A program made the position numbers and the translations under genes. A stretch of 64,000 bases of DNA, taken from Erigeron canadensis (taxonomy: Eukaryota; Streptophyta; Magnoliopsida; Asterales; Asteraceae). Positions within the stretch are counted from its first letter, which is position 1, and each line of letters begins with the position of its first letter. Of the stretch, positions 34,096 to 46,900 are shown piece by piece. Location: the NCBI RefSeq assembly GCF_010389155.1, contig NC_057769.1:15872735-15936734 (forward strand), read 5' to 3'. The notes beneath the pieces are model-generated. The model saw only the letters and a program-made list of their open reading frames with translations, was not told the DNA's origin and made no database searches.

Positions 34096-34289
34096 CACTG
34101 CGGCGCAGTGGGGGTGGTTTTGCCCACTGCGACGCAGTGGAATACCACATAAAGTTTTTGGCTTTCTCTCACTGCGGCGCAGTGGGAGGGTGTATAACCC
34201 ACTGCGGCGCAGTTGTACAGTTTCCCATTTTATTTCGAGGCTTTCCACTGCAGCACAGTGGAGAGTGCTCAACCCATTGCGGCGCAGTG
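34096..34289. repeat. Six palindromes CACTGCGGCGCAGTG in three ~75-bp units
   Basis: Palindromes start at 34096, 34125, 34170, 34200, 34246 and 34275, giving alternating spacings of 29, 45, 30, 46, 29. That is three tandem units of two palindromes each. Variants are CACTGCGACGCAGTG, CACTGCAGCACAGTG and CATTGCGGCGCAGTG. They lie just before the LTR end and are repeated in the right copy (50920-51110). Confidence 0.85.
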
Positions 34290-34343
34290 GGGTATAATTT
34301 TTTTTTTTGTATTTTCGGTTTTATCGAGTCAAGTCCTTTCAAG

Positions 34344-34357
34344 TTGGTATCAAAGCC
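34344..34357 (+). other. Primer binding site of the gypsy element
   Basis: TTGGTATCAAAGCC, near-complement of the 3' end of tRNA-Met, two bases after the LTR. The right copy is at 51163-51176. Confidence 0.7.
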
Positions 34358-34670
34358 GAGGTTTAAGGGATTTAGGTATTCCCTCGTGTAGAGAGTGCCT
34401 AGACTTAAACCTTAGTTGAGACTCGACCTTAGGTGACCGAAATTTTATATGGGGCTAAAAGAGGCGTTTGATGATGATAGTTCATCCACTTGCTAGTATT
34501 TAAAGCACAATAAGAAGCCGGCCTTATTGTGGTTGAAGTACTAACAAATGTATAAACTAACGGCATCAAAACTTGAGACGGTTTTTAATGAAGTTCTAGG
34601 TTTTGGCCTTTTAGTTCGTAAGGAGAAATAGATTGCGCGTTTAAATCAGCTTGTTTACTCTTATTATAGC

Positions 34671-36463
34671 ATGGCCGATCATCATAATGACGAAGATGAG
34701 CACCATAGACAAAATGAGGAAGAAGGGCCCATGTTTGACGAGGATAGCATGGATATATCAGATCAAATTGGGAGAGCTTTGGAAAAGTACACTCCTGTTT
34801 TACTCAAACGGTTGAATGCAACATTTGAAGGAGCAATGAATGATCACATTGCTCAAATGATCAAAGAAGAAGTTGCGAATAATGTGCAACGAGAGTTTGA
34901 AAAGCGGGATGCCAAGGATAAAGGCAAAGAGACTAAGGAGGAGAAAGAGGTGGAGGTAACGGGAGAGAGAATTTACAAGAAAAAGTTCACCTTTCGAGAT
35001 TTTGAAGTGTGCCACCCACCCAATTTTTTTGGTGACCGTGATCCCATCACTTGTACTTGGTGGATATCGGAAATTAAATGGGCATTTCGCACTAGTCAAT
35101 GCCCTGAACATTTGAAGGTCATATTTGCGGTAGGTATGCTAAGGAACGGTGGGAATAAATGGTGGGAGGGATTGATGGCCATCAAGAAGGGGGCTCTAGA
35201 TAATATGAAATGACCCGATTTTAAGGCGATGTTCTTCAAGGAATTTCGGTCGGAGGCCGAAGTAACGAAGTTGAGACGTCAATTTCTAAATGATTGTCAA
35301 GGCAACATGAGCTTGAACGAATTTCGAGCCCAATTCTTGGACAAGGCTCAATTTTGTCCGGAATTTCTTGAAAATGACCACTTGCTTAAGGAGCAATTTT
35401 ATTTGAAGTTGAGGAAGAATCTTCGGGAGAAGATTAGCTTGCGTCAAATGGAGTCTTTCTCCATGTTGGCGGATGTGGCCCGGGATCATGAAATTGAGAT
35501 GTCGAGGGTTGATGAAGGTGTTTTGAAAAAAAGGTATGAAGATGTAAATTCTCCAAGCAAGCGGCCTAGACAAGAGGGTAGTTCCGGTAACCACTCAAAT
35601 AGAAGAAATATTCCTTTTTGCCGCCAATGCAAGAAGAATCATTCCGGGGTATGTAGGGCGGCAGATAAGGGCTGTTATACTTGTGGGAAGCCGGGGCACA
35701 CTAGTCGAGAATGTAGGTCTAAACCTCAAAAACCCATTATATGCTTCAAATGCTTTGAGGAGGGTCATATGAGATCCTCGTGCCCTAAGTTGACCGAGGA
35801 GGAGAGACTCGAAGAAAGAAGGAGGGAGACGGAGAGGAAGAACACCCAAGTTCATGGAAACCCACGTGGAAGATCTTTTCAACTCACGGTGGAGCAGGCA
35901 AGAGACACGGATGATGTTGTCACAGGTACATTTCTTGTATATAATGTGCCTATGCGAATTCTCTTTGATTCGGGGGCGAATAGATCATTTGTTGCAACTA
36001 GACTAATTCATGTTATTCCCGTGTCTAAGTCATGTCTAGAAAATACTTTGCAAGTTGAGGTTGGTAATGGTAGGATGGAATTAGTGAAGGATGTGTATAA
36101 ATGGTGTGAAATCAAAATTTCTTCGGAATTCTTCCAAGCTAATCTAAATCCTTTTCCAATGGGAGAGTTTGACATAACCTTGGGTATGGATTGGTTGAGC
36201 TCTTGTAACGCCAAGATCGCGTGTGATGAAAAAGCGGTATATTTGAAGACTTCTAAGGGCGAAGACTTGGTGGTTTACGGTGATAGGAAAGAACGTTCAA
36301 TATCCGTGTGTACTTTTGCTCGTGCCAAACGTTACATATCTCATGGATGTCATGCTTATCTTGCTCAAATCGTAGATGTCGAGAAGCAACCCCTGTCTAT
36401 CGAAGACATCCTTATTGTTAATGAATTCGCTGATGTTTTTCCCGAAGACTTGTTGGGCATTCC
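34671..36463 (+). pseudogene. Ty3/gypsy gag-protease, interrupted by a copia element (left copy)
   Basis: The ATG at 34671 opens an acidic N-terminus (MADHHNDEDEHHRQNEEE), then the retrotransposon gag core (W-W-I-S...K-W-W-E-G). An in-frame TGA stands at 35211-35213, in a place where the family has a tryptophan. The frame then continues to the copia insertion. Two zinc knuckles follow: CYTCGKPGHTSREC and CFKCFEEGHMRSSC. Next is an aspartic protease with active site DSGA in RILFDSGANRSFV, and the last gypsy residues read DVFPEDLLGIP. RT, RNase H and integrase would follow beyond the insertion and are not in the window. The TGA is in both copies, so it is real. Confidence 0.85.
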
Positions 36464-37439
36464 TGTTAGGTCCAGTTTAAGCTATAAACTGGAGCTCTCC
36501 AGCGGCATCTGGAGAGCATGAAGAATTGTCCGAAATATTAGAAGTCCAGTTGCATTGTACAGTTTAAGCAACTAATGACTTCCTCCAGTTGAGATCTGAA
36601 GACTAGAATCTGAAGACCTTCCAGTTGAAGTCGAAGACAACAAATGGAAGACAGAGATTGGCAATGGCAGCGAAGCCCAGTTGACAATCTACCAGATCAA
36701 TCAACTGGAGAATCCTCCAGTGTAAATGCTCTTACAAAGCTTTACACTGATCACAAGGACGACCTTTTACACTACATCCTTTTAACCGGACAATAATCTT
36801 GTCTATGGATAAAAGTGCAAAGATGTAGAGTGGTTGAATAAAGTAACCTTTTGTCTTACTTTATTTAGCACACACAAAGGATTATTTAACAATACTTTTA
36901 TGTGCTGTCAACCATATTTGTACGTCGAAGTTGAGATCCCAATGCTCATACTTCGACTATAAATAGAGGTCCTTGCACAAGCATTTTCACAACTTTGCAA
37001 ATACATACATTCTACAATATTGGTGAACTTGTGTAATATTCTCTCAATCGCAAAAAGGAACATTTCACAACTTTAAGTGTTTCGATTGTTTAGGAGAATT
37101 TCCAAGTTTAGATCAATTGTATTTCATGGGTTGTTAGGATATTTACATTCTTGTATTATCTTGGTTTCGCAACAACCTTGTATTTTATTTAAACAATTAA
37201 TAAATAAAATACACTTGAAAAATACATATTGTCTCACCAATTTATATACTTGTCATTTATATTATTGCATTGTATTTACTTACTCAGTCTGTCACCTTAA
37301 TAAGTTTACCTCCAGTTAACCTGGTACACAATCAATCTAAACTAGTCAAGTCCAGGTTAATTGATTGTGTTGCAAAGTTCACTCACCATTGACATAGAGG
37401 TGTCTTCAGCACCCATCTAGCAATAGTTGGGGACTAATA
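36464..37439 (+). repeat. 5' LTR of the copia element (left copy)
   Basis: 976 bp, TGTTAGGTCC...GGACTAATA. The terminus is TG...TA instead of TG...CA, that is CTAATA where CTAACA would mirror TGTTAG. A TATA-like CTATAAATAG lies near 36957. The right copy has the same length. Confidence 0.85.
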
Positions 37440-37441
37440 AG

Positions 37442-37453
37442 TGGTATTAGAGC
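37442..37453 (+). other. Primer binding site of the copia element
   Basis: TGGTATTAGAGC, one mismatch from the initiator tRNA-Met complement TGGTATCAGAGC, two bases after the LTR. The right copy is at 54239-54250. Confidence 0.8.
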
Positions 37454-37497
37454 AGGCAGGTTGAATTGTTTCAATTCTATAACCTAGGTCTGCTTTG

Positions 37498-39602
37498 ATG
37501 GTTGCTGAAGGTGAGAATGGTTCTGGTCCAAATGAATCTAATCCTAATGTTACAACTCCTTTAAATACTAACCCTCCTCCAGATCCTGGAGCTAACCATG
37601 TCCATGTACATTACTCCAACACTCCTGTTCCCAAATTCGATGGGAATGGTGAGACCTTTGGTACATGGAAAGCTAGAATGCTCTTGCATTTTGGTGGGAT
37701 AGAGAGGTATATGTTGAAAATCTTTAAGGATGGACCATATATACCCATGTCCAGTGGTGTTAGCCCTCTTCTCAACCCTACTGGGAGAAGAGGCACCAGG
37801 GAAAAGTCTGAGGAACATTGGTCAGACGAGGATCGCAGACTGGTTGATCTTGATACCAGACTGAAAAACATGATACTTGCTGCTGTTCCTAAGGAACTAA
37901 TTCCAACACTTGTGCTGTTTCCCAGTGCTAAATCTATGTGGGATGAATTAGTTCTCCAGTTTGAAGGAGGAAATGACACCATTGTCACCAGAAAGGTTGC
38001 TCTTAACAAGAAGTATGAATCCTTCTTTGCTCTTCCCAATGAAAGCTTAACTGGTACTTACACCAGATTTACTGGCCTGATTAATCAACTTAGAGGCTTA
38101 GGAGTGGAGAAGGATAAGGATATTCTTCTTGAGAAATTCTGTGATGCCTTGCCATCCAAATGGGCACACATGGTTCTTGTCTTAAGACAAGGTAAGACCT
38201 TGCACAGCCATACTCTTGCTTCCCTTTATGGAGCCTTCAGATTCACTGAAGATAATGATGCTGCAAAAATTTGCTGAGCAAGATGCTTTAAACCATGCTC
38301 AGAGTTCCAAGGTTGCCAACCTTACTGGGCAACCTTGTGCTGCTTTAATGTCTGCTGAGAATGTCCAGTTACATTCTATGAAGGAGATGTTAAACAACTT
38401 ACTGAACTCTGGCCTAACCACAAATCTAAGTAATGGTTGTGAGGAAACTGACGATGATGATTTGGTAGCCATGATTGCTAAAACCTTTAATAGGTTCAAG
38501 CATAAATCCAATCGATTTAATGGGTCCAATAATGCTTCCAGTTCAAATTCTCTGGATAAGGCCAATCTTATCTGCTACAAATGTGGTAAGAAAGGTCACT
38601 TCATGAAGGAATGCAGATCTAGTCAGATGAACAACCAAACTGGTCCTGTTGTCCCAAATTTTGTTAAAACTGATGATTATAAGGCCAAATATAAGAAACT
38701 AAAGGCCCAGATTGCTCTCATGTCTCTTGAACAAGAAAAAGAGAAAGAAAAGAACAAATGCATGATGACTCAAACTGAAGGGAAATGGGAACTCTCTGAT
38801 GATTCATCTGATGATGAGGAAGAGATTAGAGATATGTGTTTCATGGCATTAGAAAATCAACAACCAGTGGTGAAAGATGATGTTGTTTCTGGAAGATGGG
38901 TGGACATCATTTTAAAGAAGGTAAGAGATTATGATGTGAGTTAGATACAGAACTAAAACTGGATATTGCTGAATCATTGAATGATGACCCGTTATTTGTT
39001 GAAACCATGAGAACTGACTGTGAAAGATACTTGGAAACAGTTTTGGTTGAGTTTAACAACATGAAAGGTCAAATAAATGATTTGCAAAGTGTCCAGTTGG
39101 CTTTCAAAGAGTCAGATTTGAAAAATGAGGCATTGGAAAGAGATAACCAAAACTAAAATTTGATCTTGAAAAGGAACACATGGTTATCAATTCTTGGGTA
39201 CAAGCATCTGGTAAAATTTATGACGCTTTTTCAAAAACCATTGATGCTCAAAAAACTACCTGGAAATCTGGTGATCTTCAGATGGCAGCTGTTTTACCCA
39301 CAATTCACCAAATGCCAGAATCTGTTAGAGTTGAAACTCCTTATGACTCCTCTGACCCTACCAAATCTGAATCTATTGAGACCAACCCTGTTGAGGTCAA
39401 AACCAAGAAGGCTAAAGCTCCAGTTAAAAAGGAATCTGGTGACATTCCTCTACCTCACAAGTCCAATGAGTCCAAAACTCAAAAGACTAAAACCCCGCTG
39501 AACCCAAGTCTATGGCCAGCAGCCTGATGAGAAAAACATTTTGTTAAAAATGGAGAATCAACTCCAAAATTTGTCAAGGCAGGTACAAAGTTGTACTGCC
39601 TG
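37498..39602 (+). pseudogene. copia gag, left copy (frameshifted)
   Basis: It has the same protein as the right copy (gag core with PKFDGNGETFGTWKARMLL, zinc knuckle CYKCGKKGHFMKEC, then a coiled-coil extension). It is broken by single-base losses near 38269, 38937, 39152, 39497 and 39512 relative to the right copy. It begins at ATG 37498; the N-terminal part is intact here, whereas the right copy has a break near 54428. It ends at a TGA shared by both copies. Confidence 0.75.
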
Positions 39603-42600
39603 AATTAAAAATTTGGAAGGAGCTTCATCTTCTTCAGTTGAAAAACAAAATGTCAAAACCCCTCCTCAAAAACAAAAGACAAAACAATCTGTTCAGAAAG
39701 GAGCAAAATCTGAAAAGAAAAAGGAGGTTAGAATTCTACTCAAACCAATTGTTTTTACTCCTGAAGCTGGAGAGAACCCTCCAGTTTCTTCGTCCAGTTC
39801 TACACCAAGTCAAACTCCTGAGACTTCTCAAAGGAGTCCAGTGGACCCATCAAGAAAAGATGGTTCACAAAATAACTAATTGTTTACTTGGGTGTGCAGG
39901 GCGATCGAAAGAAGAATATCTGGTATCTGGACAGCGCTGCTGGCCAGACTATGACCGGATATAAGCCCCTGCTGGAAGAGTTCACTGTCTGTGATGGACC
40001 GCAGTGACATTTGGTAATGATGGAAATGGGAAAACTGAAGGATATGGTGTTGTTGACAATGGGCAGATCCAGTTCACAAGAGTTGCATTTGTTAATGGTT
40101 TGAAATATAACCTGATAAGTGTCAGTCAACTTTGTGATGATGGATATAGGGTACTGTTCGATATTGCTCAAGGCACTGTTTTTAACAAGGATTGAAAGGT
40201 GGTGATGATTGCACCAAGAAAAGGGAATGTGTACATCATGGACATGGAGCCTGCTCCAAAAGAGCATTGTTTCTATGTCAAGGCTGATGAGGATACCAAC
40301 TGGCTGTGGCATAAACGGTTATCCCACCTTAATTTTAAAAATATCAACAAGTTGTCAAGAAAGCTACTGGTGGATGGGATACCTTTGTTTTCCTTTAAAA
40401 AGGAGAAGCCATGTCCAGGTGTGAAATGGGCAAGAAGAAAAGAGCCAGTTTCAAGACCAGGCAGAATTTCAGTATCACTGAACCTCTTCACATGCTTCAT
40501 ATGGATCTCTTTGGTCCAGTGAATGTTCAAACTAAAGCTGGCAAGAAATACACTTTAGTTGTGGTCGATGAATACACCAGATATTGTTGGGTGATATTTA
40601 TCAGATCAAAGAGTGATGCACCTGGTGAAATTATCTCTCTCATCAAAAGAATTGAACTCAAGTATACCAAGAAAGTGTGTCAGTTGCGAAGTGATAATGG
40701 TACAGAATTCATTAATAAAGAATTGGAGACATTTTGCACTGATACTGGCATTTCTCAAAACTCCTCGTCAGCTCGTTCTCCAGAGCAAAATTGTGTGGTT
40801 GAAAGAAAGAATCACACATTGATTGAAGCTGCCAGAAGTATGTTATCTGAATCTGGTCTTCCCACCTGTTTTTGGGCTGAAGTTGTGGCAACTGCTTGTC
40901 ACACCCAAAACCAGTCAGTTTATGTCAAGAGACATAGGAAGACTGCCTATGAAGTCCTCAGGAATCGTAAACCAAATATTGGATACTTTCATGTATTTGG
41001 TTGTCCAGTTTATATCTTAAACGATTCTAGTCAGTTGGGAAAGTTTGATAGAAAAGCTGACGAAGGTGTCTTTGTGGGGTATTCAGATATAAGAAAAGCC
41101 TATAGAGTTTATAATTATAGACTCCAAAAGGTACATGAGACAATTCATGTCACATTCGATGAATCAAATGAAGCAATCAACAAAAGACCAAGCCTTGATT
41201 TATCTTCAGTTGTCCCAGTTGATTTTGGTGTATCTGATCAAGTTCATCAATCAGTTACTGCACCAGAAAATGTTTCCAGTCATCAAGACTTGGAACCAGT
41301 TAAGGAAAAGAAGAGCTCCAGTGACACCTTATTTTATCCCTCTATCAGTTTTAACCTACCTGAAAAACTGGTAATTGGATCAGATGTACCTGCCACAACA
41401 ACATCAGAACCAGTTCAAGCTTCTCCAGTTCTTCAAGATATACCTTTGTTTGAAGATAATCGCGTTAACTCTCCAGTTGACACTGATGATGAAGTTGAAG
41501 TAGTTTGGACTGATCCTCCTCCAATTGCTACATCTATTGGAGATCGTCAGGTGTCTTGCACTGATGTTGTAGTATATCAACCTAGTCAATACACTAAATG
41601 GACTGCTGCTCATCCCATCGAGCAGATTATTGGCAATCCAGATATGGGGTTCAGACTAGTAGAGCCACAAGTGATCAATGCTTGAACGTCACCTTCTTAT
41701 CACTGATTGAACCGAAGAAGATTGACGAGGCTTTGGCAAATCCAAGCTGGGTTGAAGCTATGCAAGAAGAACTCAACCAGTTCGAAAGGAACAATGTTTG
41801 GGAACTTGTTCCTTGTCCTCCAGGGTTAAAGAAAGAACCCATTGGAACGAGGTGGGTCTACCGGAACAAGATGGATGAAGATGGCAATGTTGTAAGGAAC
41901 AAAGCAAGATTGGTTGCCAAGGGTTATTGTCAAGCAAAAGGTGTTGATTTCGATGAAACTTTTGCTCCAGTTGCAAGACTTGAAGCCATTAGCATTTTCT
42001 TGGCTTATGCTGCTCATTTGCAATTCAAAGTCTTCCAGATGGATGTCAAAAGTGCGTTTCTGAATGGCAAGTTGGAAGAAGAAGTGTATGTTAAGCAGAC
42101 TCCGGTTTCGTGAATGAAAAGCATCCTCACTGGGTATATAGACTAAACAAAGCTTTGTATGGTCTTCGTCAAGCCCCAAGAGCCTGGTATGACACTCTAA
42201 CTAAACATCTTCTCAACAATGGTTTTCAAAGAGGTGCAATAGATAATACCTTGTTTATCTTGAAAGAAAAAGGTAATATCTTACTGGTACAAATTTATGT
42301 TGATGACATTATATTTGGGTCAACTGATGATGGAATGTGTAAAAGGTTTTCAAAAATTATGTCTCAAGAATGTAGATGAGTTTAATGGGTGAATTAACAT
42401 TTTTCTTAGGTTTACAAATTAAACAAACCATGGATGGTATTTTTATTAACCAAGAAAAATATGTCAGAGATTTGTTAAGAAAATACAAATATGATTCTAT
42501 CCCATCGAAAACCACCTATTTCAGCTCCATTAAATTTGGACTCTGACCCAAATGGCAAACCAGTGGACCAAAAGGAATATCGTGGAATGGTTGGTTCACT

Positions 42601-43234
42601 GATGTATTTAACTGCCAGTCGACCAGATATTATGTTTGCAACATGTCTATGTGCCAGATTTCAGGCTAATCCAAAAGAATCACATTTGCATGCTGTTAAA
42701 CGCATTTTCAGGTACCTGAAAGGGTGCCCTAGCCTTGGTTTTTGTATCCCAAAGGCTCAGGGTTAGATCTAATGGGTTATTCAGATTCAGATCATGCAGG
42801 TTGTAAGATTGATAGAAAATCCACAACTGGTGGATGTCACTTCCTGGGGGAAAACTGGTGAGTTGGACCAGTAAGAAGCAGACTTCGGTCTCAATGTCTA
42901 CTGCTGAGGCAGAATACATTTCTGCGGCCAGTTGCTGTGCCCAGATTCTCTGGATCAAAAACCAGTTACTTGATTATGGTATGAAATACACAAGAACCCC
43001 AATTTTTGTGACAATACCAGTGCAATTGCTATATCTCACAACCCAGTGATGCACTCAAAGACAAAGCATATTGACATCAGGTATCACTTCATTCGTGATC
43101 ATGTTATGAAAGGAGACATTGAAATACATTTCATCCCCACTGATAAACAGTTAGCTGATGTCTTTACAAAACCTCTTGATGAGAAAACTTTTAAACATCT
43201 CATCAGTGAACTGGGTATGTTAAATCCTCATTAA
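39603..43234 (+). pseudogene. copia protease-integrase-RT-RNase H, left copy (frameshifted)
   Basis: It carries the same domains as the right copy. The integrase-to-linker stretch (open 40411-41685) is intact here across a site where the right copy has lost two bases. RT and RNase H are broken by losses near 41642, 42107, 42371, 42512, 42742, 42845 and 43008. It ends at the TAA after GMLNPH. Confidence 0.8.
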
Positions 43235-43525
43235 ACTGGAGAGGCCCTCCAGTTGAGGATGGTCCAGGTGATCCTTGATTGGTTGGAGATTGAACGCCTT
43301 GATGTACTCAAAGACTAGTCATTGATCAAATGGATCATATTTTTAGGGGAAAAGACTCAAAATATTTTTCCAATTAAAATTCGTTTTATTTTGAAAAATG
43401 CAACTGAGAGTCATCAGTTGAAACTGGCATCTGGAAAATCTCTCCAGTTGCTAGTTTGGTCTTGTCTTAAACTGGTGGTCAACCAGATTTCATAACGTTA
43501 TGTTTTACTTGGTGGATACTTGTGA

Positions 43526-43942
43526 CACGTGATGTTACTCGAGTGTTTATCTCGCACTCACAAACGTCACCTGACATGTCTTACGTGTCAAGACTTTTTT
43601 TGCTGAAAGTTACTGCACTTTTTATGGGAATTGATGAAGTTAATGGGTGAGTGGGAATACCAGCCGTCATAGCATTAAATGCTTGATGGGAGGTATTAAA
43701 TGTTTTTGAATTCTCAAAATTACTAAAAATCAATTTTTACAAACTATTTCAAAATTTGGGGATTAAAATATCTTTTTGTATATATTTTGGTAATATTTTA
43801 TTACCTATATATACCCCCACTAAATATCTTTCTCATTTACTTCACTCAAAATTCCTTTCATTTACTCTTCCAATCATTCACAATTCGAGATCTCTTTCTC
43901 TCTTTCTTCTTTAAATCCAAAACCCTAAATCCAATATCACAA
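43526..43942 (+). promoter_or_regulatory. Promoter-like region before the extra ORF (left copy)
   Basis: It contains a G-box CACGTG (43526-43531), an ACGTGTC element (43583-43589), TATATATA (43806-43813), a CT-rich leader (TCTCTTTCTCTCTTTCTTCT) and a telo-box AAACCCTAAAT (43920-43930) just before the ATG at 43943. The right copy has the same set. Confidence 0.55.
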
Positions 43943-46900
43943 ATGGCTCCTAAATCATCATCTTCTTCATCTCGTTCCCGTGATGTGAATCTACTCACTG
44001 TTGAGTATACTCCATCAGAAAATGTTTCTCGTGCTATTGGTGCTCCCATTAGTTCTAAATTGATAAAATTAAATCCAAATAATCCAATGGCATCTCTTCA
44101 AGGGCATCAGGCCGCTGACTCTCTTATTGGGAAAATCCAATCCTTTTTTCGGATTTCTCCCCTCAGCGATGCCTTTTCTCTGAACCCAAGCAAGCTGTTT
44201 CACGACTACTTGTGCGAGTTCTGGTACACAACTTCTCTTTCTGATGACTGCTCATCCATCTCCTTCTCTTTAAAGGATGGGTCAGTCCCGTGTACCATCA
44301 CCACTGGGACATTGAGGGAGGCCCTTAACCTCAGTTACTGGAGACAAGATGAAAGTCCAGTGGTGATTCCCTCTAATATCAATTTCCGTCAGGTCTTCCT
44401 TGACATGGGAATAAAGAAGTTTTGGAGGGAGATGCATGAAGACCAAGGAATCTATCACTATGAGAGGGCTTTCACCATCCTGGAAGTACTTCATGGTCCA
44501 CTTGGTGGAAAGTTTAGGTGGGAGTTCTGGTGGTTTGGACCAGATAAACTCCTTCCAGGCAGAGATGGCATACTGCCTGTGGAATGGACTGAGGGTGGAT
44601 TTCGCAAATATTCTGTTTAGAAGCCTGGTGTTTAAGTTGAAAGGCAACAGGGGTCCTTGTGTCCCATTCTCACGATTTCTATCCCTTTGTTTCATCCTTA
44701 TTCTGGGCAGAGAAGAGTACAACAACACGCAATCCTTATACTGGATGTCGCAGAATCCTATTATTAAGGAATCTGGACAATCTTGTGTCCACTTCTGATG
44801 AAGTCCAGATTTCCCCAAGAATGCTACTGGCATTCTCTAGAACTGATGCACCACCATCAGGTGAGTCAGAAAGACAACTGGGCGGGCCTCAAAATAATGA
44901 GGGACCCACTAGTTCGTCTGCAGGTGCTGTGACTGTGGCAGAAACTGGAGACCTCCCCTCAGGTATCCAGGCGGTTCCAAAAGCAAGGAGATCTACCAAA
45001 AATAGAAGAAGATCTAGATCAGGACTTGCTGTATCTGACCAGTCACAGCCTGTGATTGTGGTCCCTGAAGCCGAAGCCCATGATACTGCAACTGAGGAAA
45101 GAGCAGTTGTAGTTGAGGCTCCAGTTACCTCTTTCCATGGAGAAGATGCTTTGGCAACGGATCCTATAACTGATGAAACCATTGAGGACACTCAAACTGG
45201 TCATCAGGAGTCTGAACAACCTGTTCAGCCACCCCCAACATTTATGGATCTTGGCATAAATGAGGGTGAGTTTCAGCTTGAGTCTTCGGATTCATCTGAG
45301 ACTGAATCTGACCAGGAGATGGCTGATGCAACTGTACTTGATCAGCTCCCTTCTCTCCTTGGTCAACCCCAAGAACCCCAAGTTTCAGTTCCCCAATAAA
45401 CTTACAAAGCACAGAAATACCTCCAGTATTCGCCTCTCGCCAACTACTTTCTTCTATGGGTGTGCCTAGAAATAGACACATCCTAACACCACCGTCGCCG
45501 TCGTTCACACCTGAGCATTCTCAGCATGAACGACAACTTGAATCTCTTCCCTTCATTTCTACAACCCTCCTCTTCTATCCACTGATGCTACTGCAACTGG
45601 AGAACCAAATATTGTCATACCTCGTCCAGTTGCACCTGTAGCTTTTCGGCTGGTCCAGTGACACCTTCTCCTCAGTCACTGGAAAGCCAATTTGTGTCTT
45701 TCCAAGCCGATCTCTCGAACCTTCTCACGAGGGTTGAGGAGATTCAAAAGACACTGGACAAAAACACCAAGTCCCTCTCCAGGTACCAAAAGGATCATAT
45801 GCAGAATGTCAAAGTGGTTGACCTGGGGATAAACAAGTTCTCAGCCAATGAGGACTTGGTGTTGGCAAGCTCAATGAGTTAGTGGAATCCTCCAACCAAC
45901 TGGCAACATCTTTAAGGGAGGCATTCGCACTGACTCAATCTGGAGTCACATCTTCAATAACCAACCTGCTGAACAATACTGTCAGATCATCAGAGGTTGA
46001 TATTAAGAACTTGGAAAGGCAGGTGCAAGAATTATGTAACAAACTTGGCCTAGATGTGACTGAGCTTGGAAGTCAGTTGGCCTCTTCAGTGGGTCTCAAG
46101 ATTGAAGAAACTTTGGCTGCCAGTGAGAGAAGTTTAATTGAAAAGGTGATGTCTGAGATCACCAAGATTGCAGCGCCCCAGGTTGATCTCACTCCCATAA
46201 CATCTGAGATCGATCGGTTGAGGTGCAGTCTTGATACACTGGCCAGCAAAGTGTCTGATCACTCAACAGCAATATCAAATCTGACCACTGAAGTTGGTAA
46301 AGGAAAAGAGGTTGTGCAGGAAGTGGTTAAGGAAGTCCCTGCAACTGGGCTCTCTCCAGATGATCTCTCCATACTTAAACAAATTTAAAGAGTCAAGAAC
46401 AAACAAGTGGAAATGTAATGACTCAGTCACAAGAGATCAATCATCTGTGGAGGACAGTTCGCATGCTATGTGGAGTCTTCAAAGAGTGCAAGACCATGCA
46501 ATCGTGGCAGCCTCTAGATCGCTTGCCCTCCAGTCATGCCGATTTTGAAGCTATTAGGCAAGGACTAGATGCTGCCAAGGGGAAAGGTCTGTTCGTGCCC
46601 CTCACACTCTTGTTGAAGCTTCAGGTGCAGGGAAGGAGATGGTCGTTGCTACCAGTACTGAGGCTGGTGAGCAGGTGATTGAATCCTTGATGATGTGGTG
46701 AGGGGAATGTGGATAAGGGAAAGGCCATGCAACTGATGACTCTATGGAACCTGCCACCATGCACCATGTTGGAAACTGGCAATGTTGATCAATTGCCTCC
46801 AGTTACTGAAAGCGAAAGTCAAAAATTAGCAAGGGTGGGGTATCTGGTCAAGGAAAGGAAGAAACAAATGAAGGCAAATCAATTTGAATCAAGGAAAAAT

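Larger units (their letters stand above)
32449..34341 (+). mobile_element. 5' LTR of the Ty3/gypsy element (left copy)
   Basis: It starts TGTAACACCCC and ends CCTTTCA at 34341, two bases before a primer binding site. 1893 bp. Internal features are the duplicated GAGGCCTAAGAACCTC block (33357-33445) and six palindromes near the 3' end. The matching right copy is 49313-51160. Confidence 0.7.

Noticed and set aside
34079..34297. Open frames with LRRSG / CGAVG peptide repeats, also at 33904-34272 and 50898-51238
   Set aside because: They are translations of the palindrome array in the gypsy LTR, open on both strands because the repeat is palindromic.
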